A DNA stretch of 64,000 bases. Source: Citricoccus sp. CH26A (GTDB taxonomy: Bacteria > Actinomycetota > Actinomycetes > Actinomycetales > Micrococcaceae). The stretch is from assembly GCF_000224415.1 (NCBI RefSeq), contig NZ_AFXQ01000009.1, forward strand, positions 1 to 64,000, given 5' to 3'. Numbering within the stretch: position 1 is the stretch's first letter; every line of letters starts with the position of its first letter. A program made the translations under genes and the position numbers. Under the pieces are notes generated by a model. That model was not told where the DNA came from. It saw nothing but the letters and a program-made list of their open reading frames with translations, and ran no database searches. Positions 18,801 through 25,863 of this stretch are shown one piece after another.

Positions 18801-19203
18801 CCGAGGTGACCATGTGCGCCTCGTCGATGATGAAGATCTTGTAGCGGTCCCGCACCGGGGCGAAGGTCGCGCGCTCGCGCAGGTCCCGGGCGTCGTCCAC
18901 GCCACCGTGGCTGGCCGCGTCGATCTCGATGACGTCCAGGGCGCCCGGACCGCCGGTGGCCAGTTCCCGGCAGGAGTCGCAGGTGCCGCAGGGGTTCGGG
19001 GTGGGCCCCTCGGCACAGTTCAGGCAGCGCGCGAGCACTCGCGCGGACGTGGTCTTGCCGCAGCCGCGGGGCCCGGAGAACAGGTAGGCGTGGTTGACCC
19101 GGTCCTTGGACAGCGCGGTCATCAGGGGCACGGTGACGTGTTCCTGGCCAATGACGTCCTCGAAGGAGTCGGGACGATAGCGGCGGTACAGGGCGGTGGT
19201 CAC
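15886..19203 (-). CDS. dnaX: DNA polymerase III subunits gamma/tau
   Basis: Clamp-loader ATPase that opens the beta clamp. Walker A SGPRGCGKTTSARVL (about residue 45), zinc module CLNCAEGP...CGTCDSC, Walker B IFIIDEAH and sensor region FATTEPDKV lie in the first 230 residues, followed by the collar domain to about 370. The remaining ~730 residues are Pro/Ala/Gly/Glu-rich, with one folded island (SQVEMIRRAWPEVLAYLEEHSRLVW) that resembles the tau C-terminal domain. At 1105 residues it is long for the family. The GTG start overlaps the gluQ stop. No obvious slippery A-run for gamma synthesis was noticed. Confidence 0.95.
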   Translation of the reverse strand: MTTALYRRYRPDSFEDVIGQEHVTVPLMTALSKDRVNHAYLFSGPRGCGKTTSARVLARCLNCAEGPTPNPCGTCDSCRELATGGPGALDVIEIDAASHGGVDDARDLRERATFAPVRDRYKIFIIDEAHMVTSAGFNALLKIVEEPPPHIKFIFATTEPDKVIGTIRSRTHHYPFRLVPPEPLMEYLERLCVQEGVDVEPGVLSLVIRSGGGSVRDTLSVLDQLMAGAAEGRIGYDLAVNLLGYTPGALLDDVVDAVAAADSQTVFRVVDRVVQSGQDPRRFVEDLLERFRDLVIVKAMPDAASSVLHGMPDDQLRRLEAQAAQLGAGEISRAADITNQALTEMVGATSPRLHLELLMARLMLPSSDATERGLAARLDRIERRLAYGGTPEAPDAGATVRAPGPATGAPDTGRPAPGSFAAPTQGEAPSGAPSGLSGAALARAAMKRAEDRSTPASAHSPASAPSPAPAPEAPRPQVTPSADWGGGWGVMPEPQPQQADQPQRPAADRPVPSSAEQPAPVSTGPTAGRPAPGTEPAEPAPVQHEQAPAQGGPAAPPAEQVPAGTPRPETSRPAPAAAGDTRPEKHMPSRAGEEQAQHDPSSREAPAPDRSAPSTQGQPGASASQVEMIRRAWPEVLAYLEEHSRLVWMLVSQNASVAGFDGQLLTIGFSGDGPRDTVQRRGGDQVIAQAVHAVLGIQPRLDLITGGSAPAGGPGPKAEGRPAPAAPRPDAVEEPAAPDRAARDAAPAAAPPSPGPAAPAHPDPASPVAPRPAPEAATPQPTAPQPTASEPTTPDHMTPAPTAAAWPHRAGMSDGMPDDSPDDEDLETGSEPVEEGATGPGTPAPPEDLEADSIPVSDWYGEEPHDDAFPPPPEPDEEDRDDVFPDTRPSWGERPEPGLGGMPLPEPGQGSIPRPVSDAGAVARPEPGRGGIPSFARPEAELQAEFEARMSRRGSGASASSAPEAGPSTPAAGTGADGTPHHRRASRFQQMMEQYQRTQDGAPPPTPGLPAGPAGNPGPGVGGNVPGPGSPAPGTGPAATGPAADGHAPGGAARPGPGRSVDWDDVPSDDDVTIEESGMAGRKVVERLLGGRLVEERMLDGSPLS

Positions 19204-20285
19204 CCTTGGAACCTTAGCTTCTCCGGGGCCTGCTCCGCAGGGCGGGCCAGGGCGTGTGGAGGAGTCCACGGCACGCGCGGCACGCCCTCCGGATCGAAGC
19301 GCGCCAGGGCGTGCTGCAGGTCACCGGCCGGCAGCCCGAGCGAGCCCAGCAGCAGGTCCCTGACCCGCCCGGGTGACCAGCCTCCGTCGGGAACGCCGGG
19401 GGCGCCCTCGGGCAGTGCGGCGAGGTCCTCGAGGGTGACGGCGCCGTCCCGCTTGGCCAGGCGCTGGCCCGCCTCGTTGAGCACCAGGGGCACGTGGACG
19501 TACTCGGTCTCCGGTGCCGGTGACCCCGTCCGCAGTGCCAGCAGCCGGGCGAGCCAGTCCTGCCGGGGCGTCGAGGAGAGCAGGTCGTCCCCGCGGACCA
19601 CCTGGTCGATGCCCTGCGCGACGTCGTCCACCACGACGGCGAGGTTGTAGGCGAACGCCCCGTCGTTGCGGCGCACCACGAAGTCGTCCACGGCGGCCGT
19701 GACCGGACCGTGCAACCGGTCCGTCGCGGTGTGGACGGGGGCCGGGCCCCCGGGCTGCCCCGCGGCCGCGGCCGCGTCGATCCGCAGGGCGGCAGGCCGT
19801 TCCCGACGCCGGCGCTCGCGCTCGGCCGCGGAGAGGCGGCGGCACGTGCCCGGATAGGACCCCGGGGGGAGGACGTCCAGGGGGGCTGCCCCTGACGGGC
19901 TGACGGGAGAGCCGGCGGGGGAGTCCCCGGGAGGGCGCTGCGGAACCGGTGCCGGGTGGGGCGCGCTGGTGGCCTCGGCGATGTCCCTGCGGGTGCAGAA
20001 GCACTCGTACACGAGCCCGTCCGCGGCGAGGGACCCCACGGCGCGTTCGTAGTGTTCCGTCCGCTCGGACTGGCGGACCGGTTCGCCGTCCCAGTCCAGG
20101 CCGATGGCGCGCAGGTCGGCCAGCTGGGACTGCTCGGCGCCGGACCGGACGCGGTCCAGGTCCTCGATCCGCATGAGGAAGTCCCGTCCCGAGTGGCGGG
20201 CGAACAGCCAGGCCAGGATCGCGGTGCGAAGATTGCCCAGGTGCAGGGTGCCGGAAGGGCTCGGGGCGTAACGGCCAGCGGGCAT
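19200..20285 (-). CDS. gluQ: Glutamyl-Q tRNA(Asp) synthetase
   Basis: A truncated glutamyl-tRNA synthetase homologue that attaches glutamate to queuosine in tRNA-Asp. HIGH-type motif SPSGTLHLGN starts at residue 9, and the KMSKS-type motif is RLAKRDGAVTLEDL. Zinc ligands appear as CFC near 95 and Cys in PGTCRRL. The anticodon-binding domain of GluRS is absent, as expected for the family. A Pro/Gly/Ser-rich insertion lies at about 108-140, larger than in the E. coli enzyme. Its stop overlaps the dnaX start in a GTGA junction, so it sits first in the gluQ-dnaX(-recR) unit. Confidence 0.9.
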   Translation of the reverse strand: MPAGRYAPSPSGTLHLGNLRTAILAWLFARHSGRDFLMRIEDLDRVRSGAEQSQLADLRAIGLDWDGEPVRQSERTEHYERAVGSLAADGLVYECFCTRRDIAEATSAPHPAPVPQRPPGDSPAGSPVSPSGAAPLDVLPPGSYPGTCRRLSAAERERRRRERPAALRIDAAAAAGQPGGPAPVHTATDRLHGPVTAAVDDFVVRRNDGAFAYNLAVVVDDVAQGIDQVVRGDDLLSSTPRQDWLARLLALRTGSPAPETEYVHVPLVLNEAGQRLAKRDGAVTLEDLAALPEGAPGVPDGGWSPGRVRDLLLGSLGLPAGDLQHALARFDPEGVPRVPWTPPHALARPAEQAPEKLRFQG

Positions 20286-20324
20286 GGCACCTCCGTCGGG
20301 ACTCCTGGTGGGGAGGACGTTAAA

Positions 20325-20412
20325 GACCCCCCACGCACCTGCCAGAGCCCACCTACCCTTGCTACCTTCCGGTCCTGGGGGAGTTCAGCGAGATGACACC
20401 ACGTGAGGGGCC
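20325..20412 (-). ncRNA. ffs: Small signal recognition particle RNA (4.5S type)
   Basis: On the minus strand the sequence carries the highly conserved domain IV core AGGACCGGAAGGTAGCAAGG and the closing stem GGCCCCUCACG pairing with CGUGGGGGGUC. It would bind Ffh to target membrane proteins. A -10 box TATGCT at 20420-20425 (minus strand) lies seven bases before the predicted first nucleotide. The ends are set from base pairing and may shift by a few bases. Confidence 0.9.
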
Positions 20413-20482
20413 GGCATCCAGCATACCAGCGTCCGGGCGACGGGCCGACGCCGAGGCCGTCAGACCGCCCGGCCGGCCTCGA

Positions 20483-20513
20483 TTGGTCCCGGGGCCCGGA
20501 TGTCAGGTACGAT
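20483..20513 (+). promoter_or_regulatory. Candidate tRNA-Ser promoter
   Basis: TTGGTC (20483-20488), 19-base spacer, TACGAT (20508-20513). It is positioned about 50 bases before the mature tRNA 5' end. Confidence 0.4.
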
Positions 20514-20564
20514 GAATCCTGCTCTTGCGTCGTCTGCCCTCGCGCGGCCGGCCGGAGCGACTGA

Positions 20565-20652
20565 GGAGGATTCGCCTAGCGGCCTATGGCGCACGCCTGG
20601 AACGCGTGTTGGGTTAACGCCCTCGGGGGTTCAAATCCCCCATCCTCCGCCA
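20565..20652 (+). tRNA. tRNA-Ser, anticodon GGA
   Basis: An 88-nucleotide type II tRNA including an encoded CCA. The acceptor stem is GGAGGAT/ATCCTCC with discriminator G. The anticodon arm CACGC-CTGGAAC-GCGTG gives anticodon GGA (reads UCC/UCU), a long variable arm follows, and the T-arm is GGGGGTTCAAATCCCCC. A perfect hairpin terminator follows directly. Confidence 0.95.
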
Positions 20653-20658
20653 GTGGCG

Positions 20659-20699
20659 GCGGCCCCGACCGGACATGATCCGGTCGGGGCCGCTTTTTT
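20659..20699 (+). terminator. Rho-independent terminator of tRNA-Ser
   Basis: Perfect 15-bp stem GCGGCCCCGACCGGA with a CATGA loop, followed by six T residues. It is the clearest intrinsic terminator in the window. Confidence 0.93.
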
Positions 20700-20732
20700 G
20701 TGCCCGGATGCGCCCGGGGACACCTGAACAAC

Positions 20733-20777
20733 CTGTCAACTGACCAGGCTTTGCCATACTCTGTGACGGTCATCACG
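20733..20777 (+). promoter_or_regulatory. Promoter with Crp/GlxR-like site for the MHS transporter
   Basis: CTGTCA (20733-20738), 18-base spacer, TACTCT (20757-20762). Overlapping the -10 end and the start region is TGTGA-CGGTCA-TCACG (20762-20777), close to the TGTGA-N6-TCACA consensus of Crp/GlxR proteins. A bound regulator would block initiation here. Confidence 0.5.
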
Positions 20778-20845
20778 TGTGCAGTGGCGACAATCACATC
20801 GCATCGGTCGTGGCCGTGGGGCCACCCTGACGAAGGAGTACCGGC

Positions 20846-22207
20846 ATGAGCGCCGTGGCCGAACCGAGTTCAGCACACCACCTGGACAGGAAGAACCTGC
20901 GCCGGGTGGTGACCGCATCCATGGCCGGCACGGTCGTGGAATGGTACGAGTTCTTCCTCTACGCCACTGCGGCGACCATCGTCTTCAACAAGATCTTCTT
21001 CCCGGCCGGCGGCAGTGAACTGGACGCGATCATCAACGCGTTCCTCACCTACGCGGTCGGCTTCGTCGCCCGGCCGATCGGCGGCATCGTCTTCGGGCAC
21101 TTCGGGGACAAGTACGGCCGCAAGGGCCTGCTGCAGCTGGCCATCATCCTGGTCGGCGTCACCACCTTCCTGATGGGCTGCCTGCCCACCTTCGACGCCG
21201 TCGGGTACGCGGCCCCGATCATGCTGGTCATCCTGAGGTTCTTCCAGGGATTCGCCGTCGGTGGGGAGTGGGGCGGCGCCGTCCTGCTGGTCTCCGAGCA
21301 CTCACCGGACAAGGAGCGCGGCTTCTGGGCGTCCTGGCCCCAGGCCGCGGTGCCGATGGGCAACCTGCTGGCCACCGTGGTGCTGCTCATCCTGAACGGC
21401 GTGCTCTCCGAGGAGGATTTCCTGGCCTGGGGCTGGCGGATCGCGTTCTGGCTGTCCGTGGTGATCGTGGCCGTCGGGTACTACATCCGCACCAAGGTCA
21501 CCGACGCCCCGATCTTCCAGGAGGCCAAGGCCGAGCTGGAGCAGAACGCGAAGGCCGGCTACGGCGTCATCGAGGTCCTCAAGCGCTACCCCCGCGGTGT
21601 GTTCACGGCCATGGGCCTGCGCTTCGGGGAGAACATCCTCTACTACATGGTGGTGACCTTCTCCATCACCTACCTCAGCACCCAGCTGGACATGGAGACC
21701 GGGACCATCCTGCGGTTGCTGCTGGTCGCCCACGTCATCCACTTCATCGTGGTGCCGCTCGTCGGACGCATGACCGACAAGGTGGGCCGGCGCCTGCCAT
21801 ACGCGATCGGGGCCACCCTGATGATCGCCTGGGGCTTCCTGGCCTTCCCGATGTTCAACACGAAGAACGAGTGGATCATCCTGGTCACGATCATCCTGGG
21901 CCTGATGGTGCACGCCCTGATGTACGCCGGCCAGCCGGCCATCATGTCCGAGATGTTCCCCACCCGCATGCGGTACTCCGGGGTCTCGCTCGGCTATCAG
22001 GTGACCTCGATCGTGGCCGGTTCGCTGGCCCCGATCATCGCCACCACGCTGCTGCGTGACTTCGGCAGCTGGGTCCCGGTGTCCATCTACATCGCCATCG
22101 CCGCGGTCGTCACCCTGATCGCCGTGGCGGTCGCCCGGGAGACCGTCGGGTCCTCCCTGCACGAGCTGGACGACGTGGACCGGCAGCGGCTCGCCGCCGG
22201 GGACTGA
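20846..22207 (+). CDS. MHS-family MFS transporter (metabolite:H+ symporter)
   Basis: A 453-residue inner-membrane symporter with about 12 spans. The family signature is clear at the start: ASMAGTVVEWYEFFLYATAA near residue 25, GHFGDKYGRKG in loop 2-3, and RFFQGFAVGGEWGGAVLLV in span 4. The second half has VGRMTDKVGRRLPY. Relatives import shikimate, alpha-ketoglutarate, proline/betaine or dicarboxylates; the substrate here is unknown. AAGGAG precedes the ATG. The next two genes encode a 3-hydroxyisobutyrate dehydrogenase-like protein and an alcohol dehydrogenase, separated by a terminator, so a metabolic link is possible but not shown. Confidence 0.9.
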   Translation: MSAVAEPSSAHHLDRKNLRRVVTASMAGTVVEWYEFFLYATAATIVFNKIFFPAGGSELDAIINAFLTYAVGFVARPIGGIVFGHFGDKYGRKGLLQLAIILVGVTTFLMGCLPTFDAVGYAAPIMLVILRFFQGFAVGGEWGGAVLLVSEHSPDKERGFWASWPQAAVPMGNLLATVVLLILNGVLSEEDFLAWGWRIAFWLSVVIVAVGYYIRTKVTDAPIFQEAKAELEQNAKAGYGVIEVLKRYPRGVFTAMGLRFGENILYYMVVTFSITYLSTQLDMETGTILRLLLVAHVIHFIVVPLVGRMTDKVGRRLPYAIGATLMIAWGFLAFPMFNTKNEWIILVTIILGLMVHALMYAGQPAIMSEMFPTRMRYSGVSLGYQVTSIVAGSLAPIIATTLLRDFGSWVPVSIYIAIAAVVTLIAVAVARETVGSSLHELDDVDRQRLAAGD

Positions 22208-22222
22208 CCCGTGCGGGAGCGT

Positions 22223-22263
22223 GGCCGGTCCGGGCCCCCTTCCGTCAGGGGCCCGGACCGGCC
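22223..22263 (+). terminator. Hairpin terminator after the MHS gene
   Basis: Perfect 16-bp GC-rich stem GGCCGGTCCGGGCCCC with a 9-base loop and no T-run. It separates the transporter from the next operon. Confidence 0.7.
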
Positions 22264-22303
22264 ATGCTGTCCATGACCCACAACACACGAGGCAGGAGCA
22301 GCG

Positions 22304-23239
22304 ATGACGCGCTATGCATGGATCGGGCTGGGCAACATGGGCGGGCCGATGGCCGCCAACCTGGTCGCCGCAGGCCATCAGGTCCGCGGGGTGGACCTGA
22401 ACGAGCGGGCGGCCGCCGCGGCCGCGGACTCGGGAGTGGAGGTCGTCGGATCCATCGCGGAGGCTGTCCGGGACGCCGAGGCGGTGTTCACCATGCTGCC
22501 CAAGGGTGAACACGTCCGTGCGGTGTTCGACGGACCGGACGGCATCTGGGCCCATGCCCCGAAGGACGCGCTGCTCTGCGACTCCTCCACCGTGGACATC
22601 GAGACCAGCCGGTGGTGCCACGAGCAGTCGGAGGCCCGGGGCTTCGCCTTCGCCGACACCCCGGTCTCCGGCGGCATCTCCGGGGCCGCGGACGCCACGC
22701 TGTGCTTCATGATCGGTGGCGAACCCGCCGCCGTGGAGCGGGCTGCCGAACTCGTGGGGCCCATGTCCGGCAAGGTCATCGCCGCCGGCGGGCCGACCGC
22801 GGGGACCGCTGCGAAGATCTGCAACAACATGATGCTGTTCATCACCCTGATGGCGAATTCGGAGGGCAGCCAGCTCGCAGCCCGGCTCGGCCTGGACCCG
22901 AAGGTGTTCTGGGAGATCGTCTCCGTCTCCTCGGGCCGCAGCTGGTCCCAGCAGACCTGGTACCCGGTGCCGGACATCATCCCGACGGCGGCTGCCAACA
23001 ACAACTTCGAGGCCACCTTCCGCGTCGACCTGGCCGCGAAGGACGTCGGCCTCGCCCTGGCCGCGGGGGCGCAGACGGGTGTCCGGCTGCCCGCGGCCCA
23101 GCTCATCGCCTCACAGCTGCAGGAGCTGATCGACGAGGGGTACGCCGACCGGGACTGCTCCCTGGTGGCCCTGCTGTCCACGCCGGACGGCGTCCTGGAC
23201 GGCTTCACCCCGGGCGCGTCCGAGGCCGGCGGGCGGTGA
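22304..23239 (+). CDS. mmsB: 3-hydroxyisobutyrate dehydrogenase-like NAD-dependent oxidoreductase
   Basis: A beta-hydroxyacid dehydrogenase of 311 residues. The Rossmann motif GLGNMGGPMAANL begins at residue 8, the substrate loop is DTPVSGGISGA, and the catalytic Lys lies in AGTAAKICNNM. Enzymes of this type oxidise 3-hydroxyisobutyrate, tartronate semialdehyde or related acids; valine breakdown is the usual role of MmsB. The typical partner mmsA is not next to it. CAGGAG precedes the ATG. The alcohol dehydrogenase start overlaps its stop (GTGA). The family is certain; the exact substrate is inferred. Confidence 0.8.
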   Translation: MTRYAWIGLGNMGGPMAANLVAAGHQVRGVDLNERAAAAAADSGVEVVGSIAEAVRDAEAVFTMLPKGEHVRAVFDGPDGIWAHAPKDALLCDSSTVDIETSRWCHEQSEARGFAFADTPVSGGISGAADATLCFMIGGEPAAVERAAELVGPMSGKVIAAGGPTAGTAAKICNNMMLFITLMANSEGSQLAARLGLDPKVFWEIVSVSSGRSWSQQTWYPVPDIIPTAAANNNFEATFRVDLAAKDVGLALAAGAQTGVRLPAAQLIASQLQELIDEGYADRDCSLVALLSTPDGVLDGFTPGASEAGGR

Positions 23240-24405
23240 ACGCGGCGTCCTCCGCTCCCCGGCCCGGGCCGATCACCATCCGCGGAGCCGTACTGGAGCG
23301 TATCGGGGCGGAGCGCCCCTATGCGCGGTCGGCGCCGTTGCGGGTGCAGGAGCTGGCGCTGGACCCGCCCGGTCCGGGTGAGCTGCTGGTGCGCATCGAG
23401 GCGGCCGGGCTGTGCCATTCGGACCTGTCTGTCGTGGACGGCAACCGTGTCCGCCCGGTGCCGATGCTGCTGGGCCACGAGTCCGCCGGGACCGTCGAGG
23501 CGGTCGGATCCCAGGTGGACGACCTCGTGCCCGGGGACCGCGTCGTCATGGTCTTCCTGCCTCGCTGCGGCGAGTGCGCCGAGTGCCGCACGGAGGGGCG
23601 GCTGCCGTGTGCGCGCGGATCGGCGGCCAACAACGCCGGTGAGCTGCTGGGCGGTGGACGGCGGTTGCACCGGGCCGCAGGGGACCAGGCCGCGGGCACG
23701 TCCGCGCGGGAGGACGTCCATCACCACCTGGGCGTCTCCGGGTTCGCCACCCACGCCGTGGTGGACCGCCGCTCGGTGGTGCCGATCGGGGCGGACGTGC
23801 CGGCCGGCGTCGCCGCCGTGCTGGGCTGCGCCGTGCTCACCGGGGGTGGTGCCGTGGTCAATGCGGCGCGGCCGGGGCCGGAGGACGATGTCGTCATCGT
23901 GGGCCTCGGCGGCGTGGGCATGGCGGCACTGCTGGTTGCCCGCGCGCTGACGTCCGGGACGGTCACGGCCGTGGACCAGCAGGAGTCGAAACTGGACCTG
24001 GCCCGTCGCCTCGGGGCGGACCGGGCCCTGACGCCGCGGCAGGCCGAGGAGGCCGGCGTCCGGGCGGGGGCCGTCGTCGAGGCCGCCGGCCACCCGCGCG
24101 CGTTCGAGACCGCGGTGCGGCTGACGGCCCCGGGCGGGACCACGGTCACGGTGGGGCTGCCCGCGCCGGACGCGGTGGCCGAGATCAATCCGCTGGCACT
24201 GACGGCGGAGGCCCGCACGATCGTGGGGTCCTACCTGGGTTCCGCGGTGCCCGCGCGGGACATCCCCCGGTTCGAACAGCTCTGGCGCGAGGGGAAGCTG
24301 CCCCTGGAGGAACTCATCTCCGGCACGATCCGACTGGAAGAGGTCAACGAGGGCATGGACCGGCTGGCCGACGGGCTGGCGGTGCGGCAGGTCATCGAGT
24401 TCTGA
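23236..24405 (+). CDS. Zinc-dependent alcohol dehydrogenase (class III-like)
   Basis: A medium-chain dehydrogenase of 389 residues. Catalytic zinc ligands are Cys in EAAGLCHSDL, the GHESAG motif, and a Cys in VLGCAVLTGGG. Structural-zinc cysteines are in PRCGECAECRTEGRLPC. The NAD fold has GLGGVGMAALLVARAL. It starts with GTG inside the stop of the preceding gene, so the two products are made together. The pair could convert an alcohol to an aldehyde and a hydroxyacid to a semialdehyde, but the substrate is not indicated. Confidence 0.85.
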   Translation: MNAASSAPRPGPITIRGAVLERIGAERPYARSAPLRVQELALDPPGPGELLVRIEAAGLCHSDLSVVDGNRVRPVPMLLGHESAGTVEAVGSQVDDLVPGDRVVMVFLPRCGECAECRTEGRLPCARGSAANNAGELLGGGRRLHRAAGDQAAGTSAREDVHHHLGVSGFATHAVVDRRSVVPIGADVPAGVAAVLGCAVLTGGGAVVNAARPGPEDDVVIVGLGGVGMAALLVARALTSGTVTAVDQQESKLDLARRLGADRALTPRQAEEAGVRAGAVVEAAGHPRAFETAVRLTAPGGTTVTVGLPAPDAVAEINPLALTAEARTIVGSYLGSAVPARDIPRFEQLWREGKLPLEELISGTIRLEEVNEGMDRLADGLAVRQVIEF

Positions 24406-24536
24406 GCTGCTGGGCCTGTCGGTCCGGCCCTCACGCCTCACTTCCCCGTCTGACCTCGGCGGATGGGGGCAGAACACGTGGAGGACAGGTGTGTGTCTTG
24501 CGCGGGTCCCGAGCGGGCCTACGTCAGGATGTCCTC

Positions 24537-25745
24537 ATGTCTCGTATCTCATGGAAGGCCCAGCGCGTGCTGGGCGGCGCCGCACTGGCCTGCACCCTCC
24601 TGCTCACCAGTGCTGTTCCGGCCCTCGGGGCCGTGCCCTCCCCAGGGGCCTCGTCATCAGCCGTCCCGGCCGCCCTCACCCACCAGGCCGTCACCGCGCC
24701 CGGAATCACGACGGCGAGCGTGACCGACGCACCGGGGGAGCTGGTCGCTGCCACCCCCCGGATCACCGGCGCTCCGCGCGTCGGCGAGAAGCTGACCGCG
24801 ATCGTGGGCTACTGGACGCCCGGTACCAAGACCACGTACCAGTGGTACCGCGCCGGCCAGCGCATCACCGGTGCCACGGCCAAGACCTACACCGCCACGG
24901 TGCACGACAGGGGCAAGACGCTGACCGTCGCGGTCACCGGTTCCCAGGCCGGGTACACCACCAAGACGGTCTCCTCCGCTGCCTTCGGCCCCCTCGCGGC
25001 CGGTGTGCTGACCGCTCCGGTGCCGAAGGTCCCCGCCGCACCGAAGGTGGGCCAGAGGCTCACGGCCAGCGTGGGGAACTGGACGGCCGGCACGGTCCTG
25101 AAGTACCAGTGGTACCGCAACGGCTCAGGCATCAAGGGCGCCACGGCCAAGAGCTACACCGCCACGGCGTCCGACCGCGGCAAGGCGCTGACGGTCAAGG
25201 TCACCGGGTCCAGGACGGGCTACGCCACCAAGTCCGTGACGTCGGCGAAGTCGAGGGCCGTGGCCGCCGGAACGTTGAAGACGGCGGTGCCGAAGGTCTC
25301 CGGCACCGCCAAGGCCGGGATGAAGCTCACGGTCAGCCGTGGCAGCTGGACCACCGGGACGAAGCTGACCCAGCGGTGGTACCGCAACGGGGCCGCCATC
25401 TCCGGGGCCACCGGGACCGCCTACACGCTGAAGTCCGCGGACGCGGGCCGAACCATCACCGTGAAGGTGACCGGGTCCAAGGCCGGTTACACCACGCTGA
25501 CCAAGGTCTCCGCCGGCGTGCGGGTCCAGGCCGCGTCCAAGCCGGTGGCCAAGCCCAAGCCGGTGTCCACGCGCACGGCGCCGCGCGGGAAGAACTGCCC
25601 GTCGACACACCCGATCAAGGGCAACGCCGACTCCGGCATCTACCATGTGCCCACGGGGTCCTACTACAGCCGAACGACCCCGGAGGAGTGTTTCAAGACG
25701 GAGTCCGCCGCCCGGGCCGCCGGTTACCGCAAGTCGAAGCTCTGA
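24537..25745 (+). CDS. Secreted protein with three Ig-like repeats and a sunset-type C-terminal domain
   Basis: A signal peptide spans about residues 1-32 (TLLLTSAVPALG-AVP). Three repeats of about 95 residues follow. Each contains the pattern P-x-VG-x-x-LTA-x-x-G-x-W-x-x-GT, then YQWYR or QRWYR, and closes with GKTLTV-type strands and GSxAGYTT. The last 50 residues (CPSTHPIKGNADSGIYHVP ... ECFKTESAARAAGYRKSKL) resemble a short domain I know as the sunset domain, also found at the end of other actinobacterial proteins. There is no anchor motif, so it is probably secreted. ATG 24537 follows AGGAT. The function is unknown; cell-wall or matrix binding is a guess. Confidence 0.75.
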   Translation: MSRISWKAQRVLGGAALACTLLLTSAVPALGAVPSPGASSSAVPAALTHQAVTAPGITTASVTDAPGELVAATPRITGAPRVGEKLTAIVGYWTPGTKTTYQWYRAGQRITGATAKTYTATVHDRGKTLTVAVTGSQAGYTTKTVSSAAFGPLAAGVLTAPVPKVPAAPKVGQRLTASVGNWTAGTVLKYQWYRNGSGIKGATAKSYTATASDRGKALTVKVTGSRTGYATKSVTSAKSRAVAAGTLKTAVPKVSGTAKAGMKLTVSRGSWTTGTKLTQRWYRNGAAISGATGTAYTLKSADAGRTITVKVTGSKAGYTTLTKVSAGVRVQAASKPVAKPKPVSTRTAPRGKNCPSTHPIKGNADSGIYHVPTGSYYSRTTPEECFKTESAARAAGYRKSKL

Positions 25746-25773
25746 CCACGTCCTACCCTGCCTGAATGACGGA

Positions 25774-25816
25774 GGACCCGCCGTTCCTGATCATCCGGAT
25801 CGGGAACGGCGGGTCC
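25774..25816. terminator. Bidirectional hairpin terminator
   Basis: A 19-bp stem (one mismatch) beginning GGACCCGCCGTTCC with a 5-base loop. It lies between the convergent repeat-protein and oxygenase genes and is followed by TTC on the plus strand. Confidence 0.75.
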
Positions 25817-25863
25817 TTCACGTCGTGGGGGCGTGACGGGCACTCGGCCCGTACGCCGGTGGG

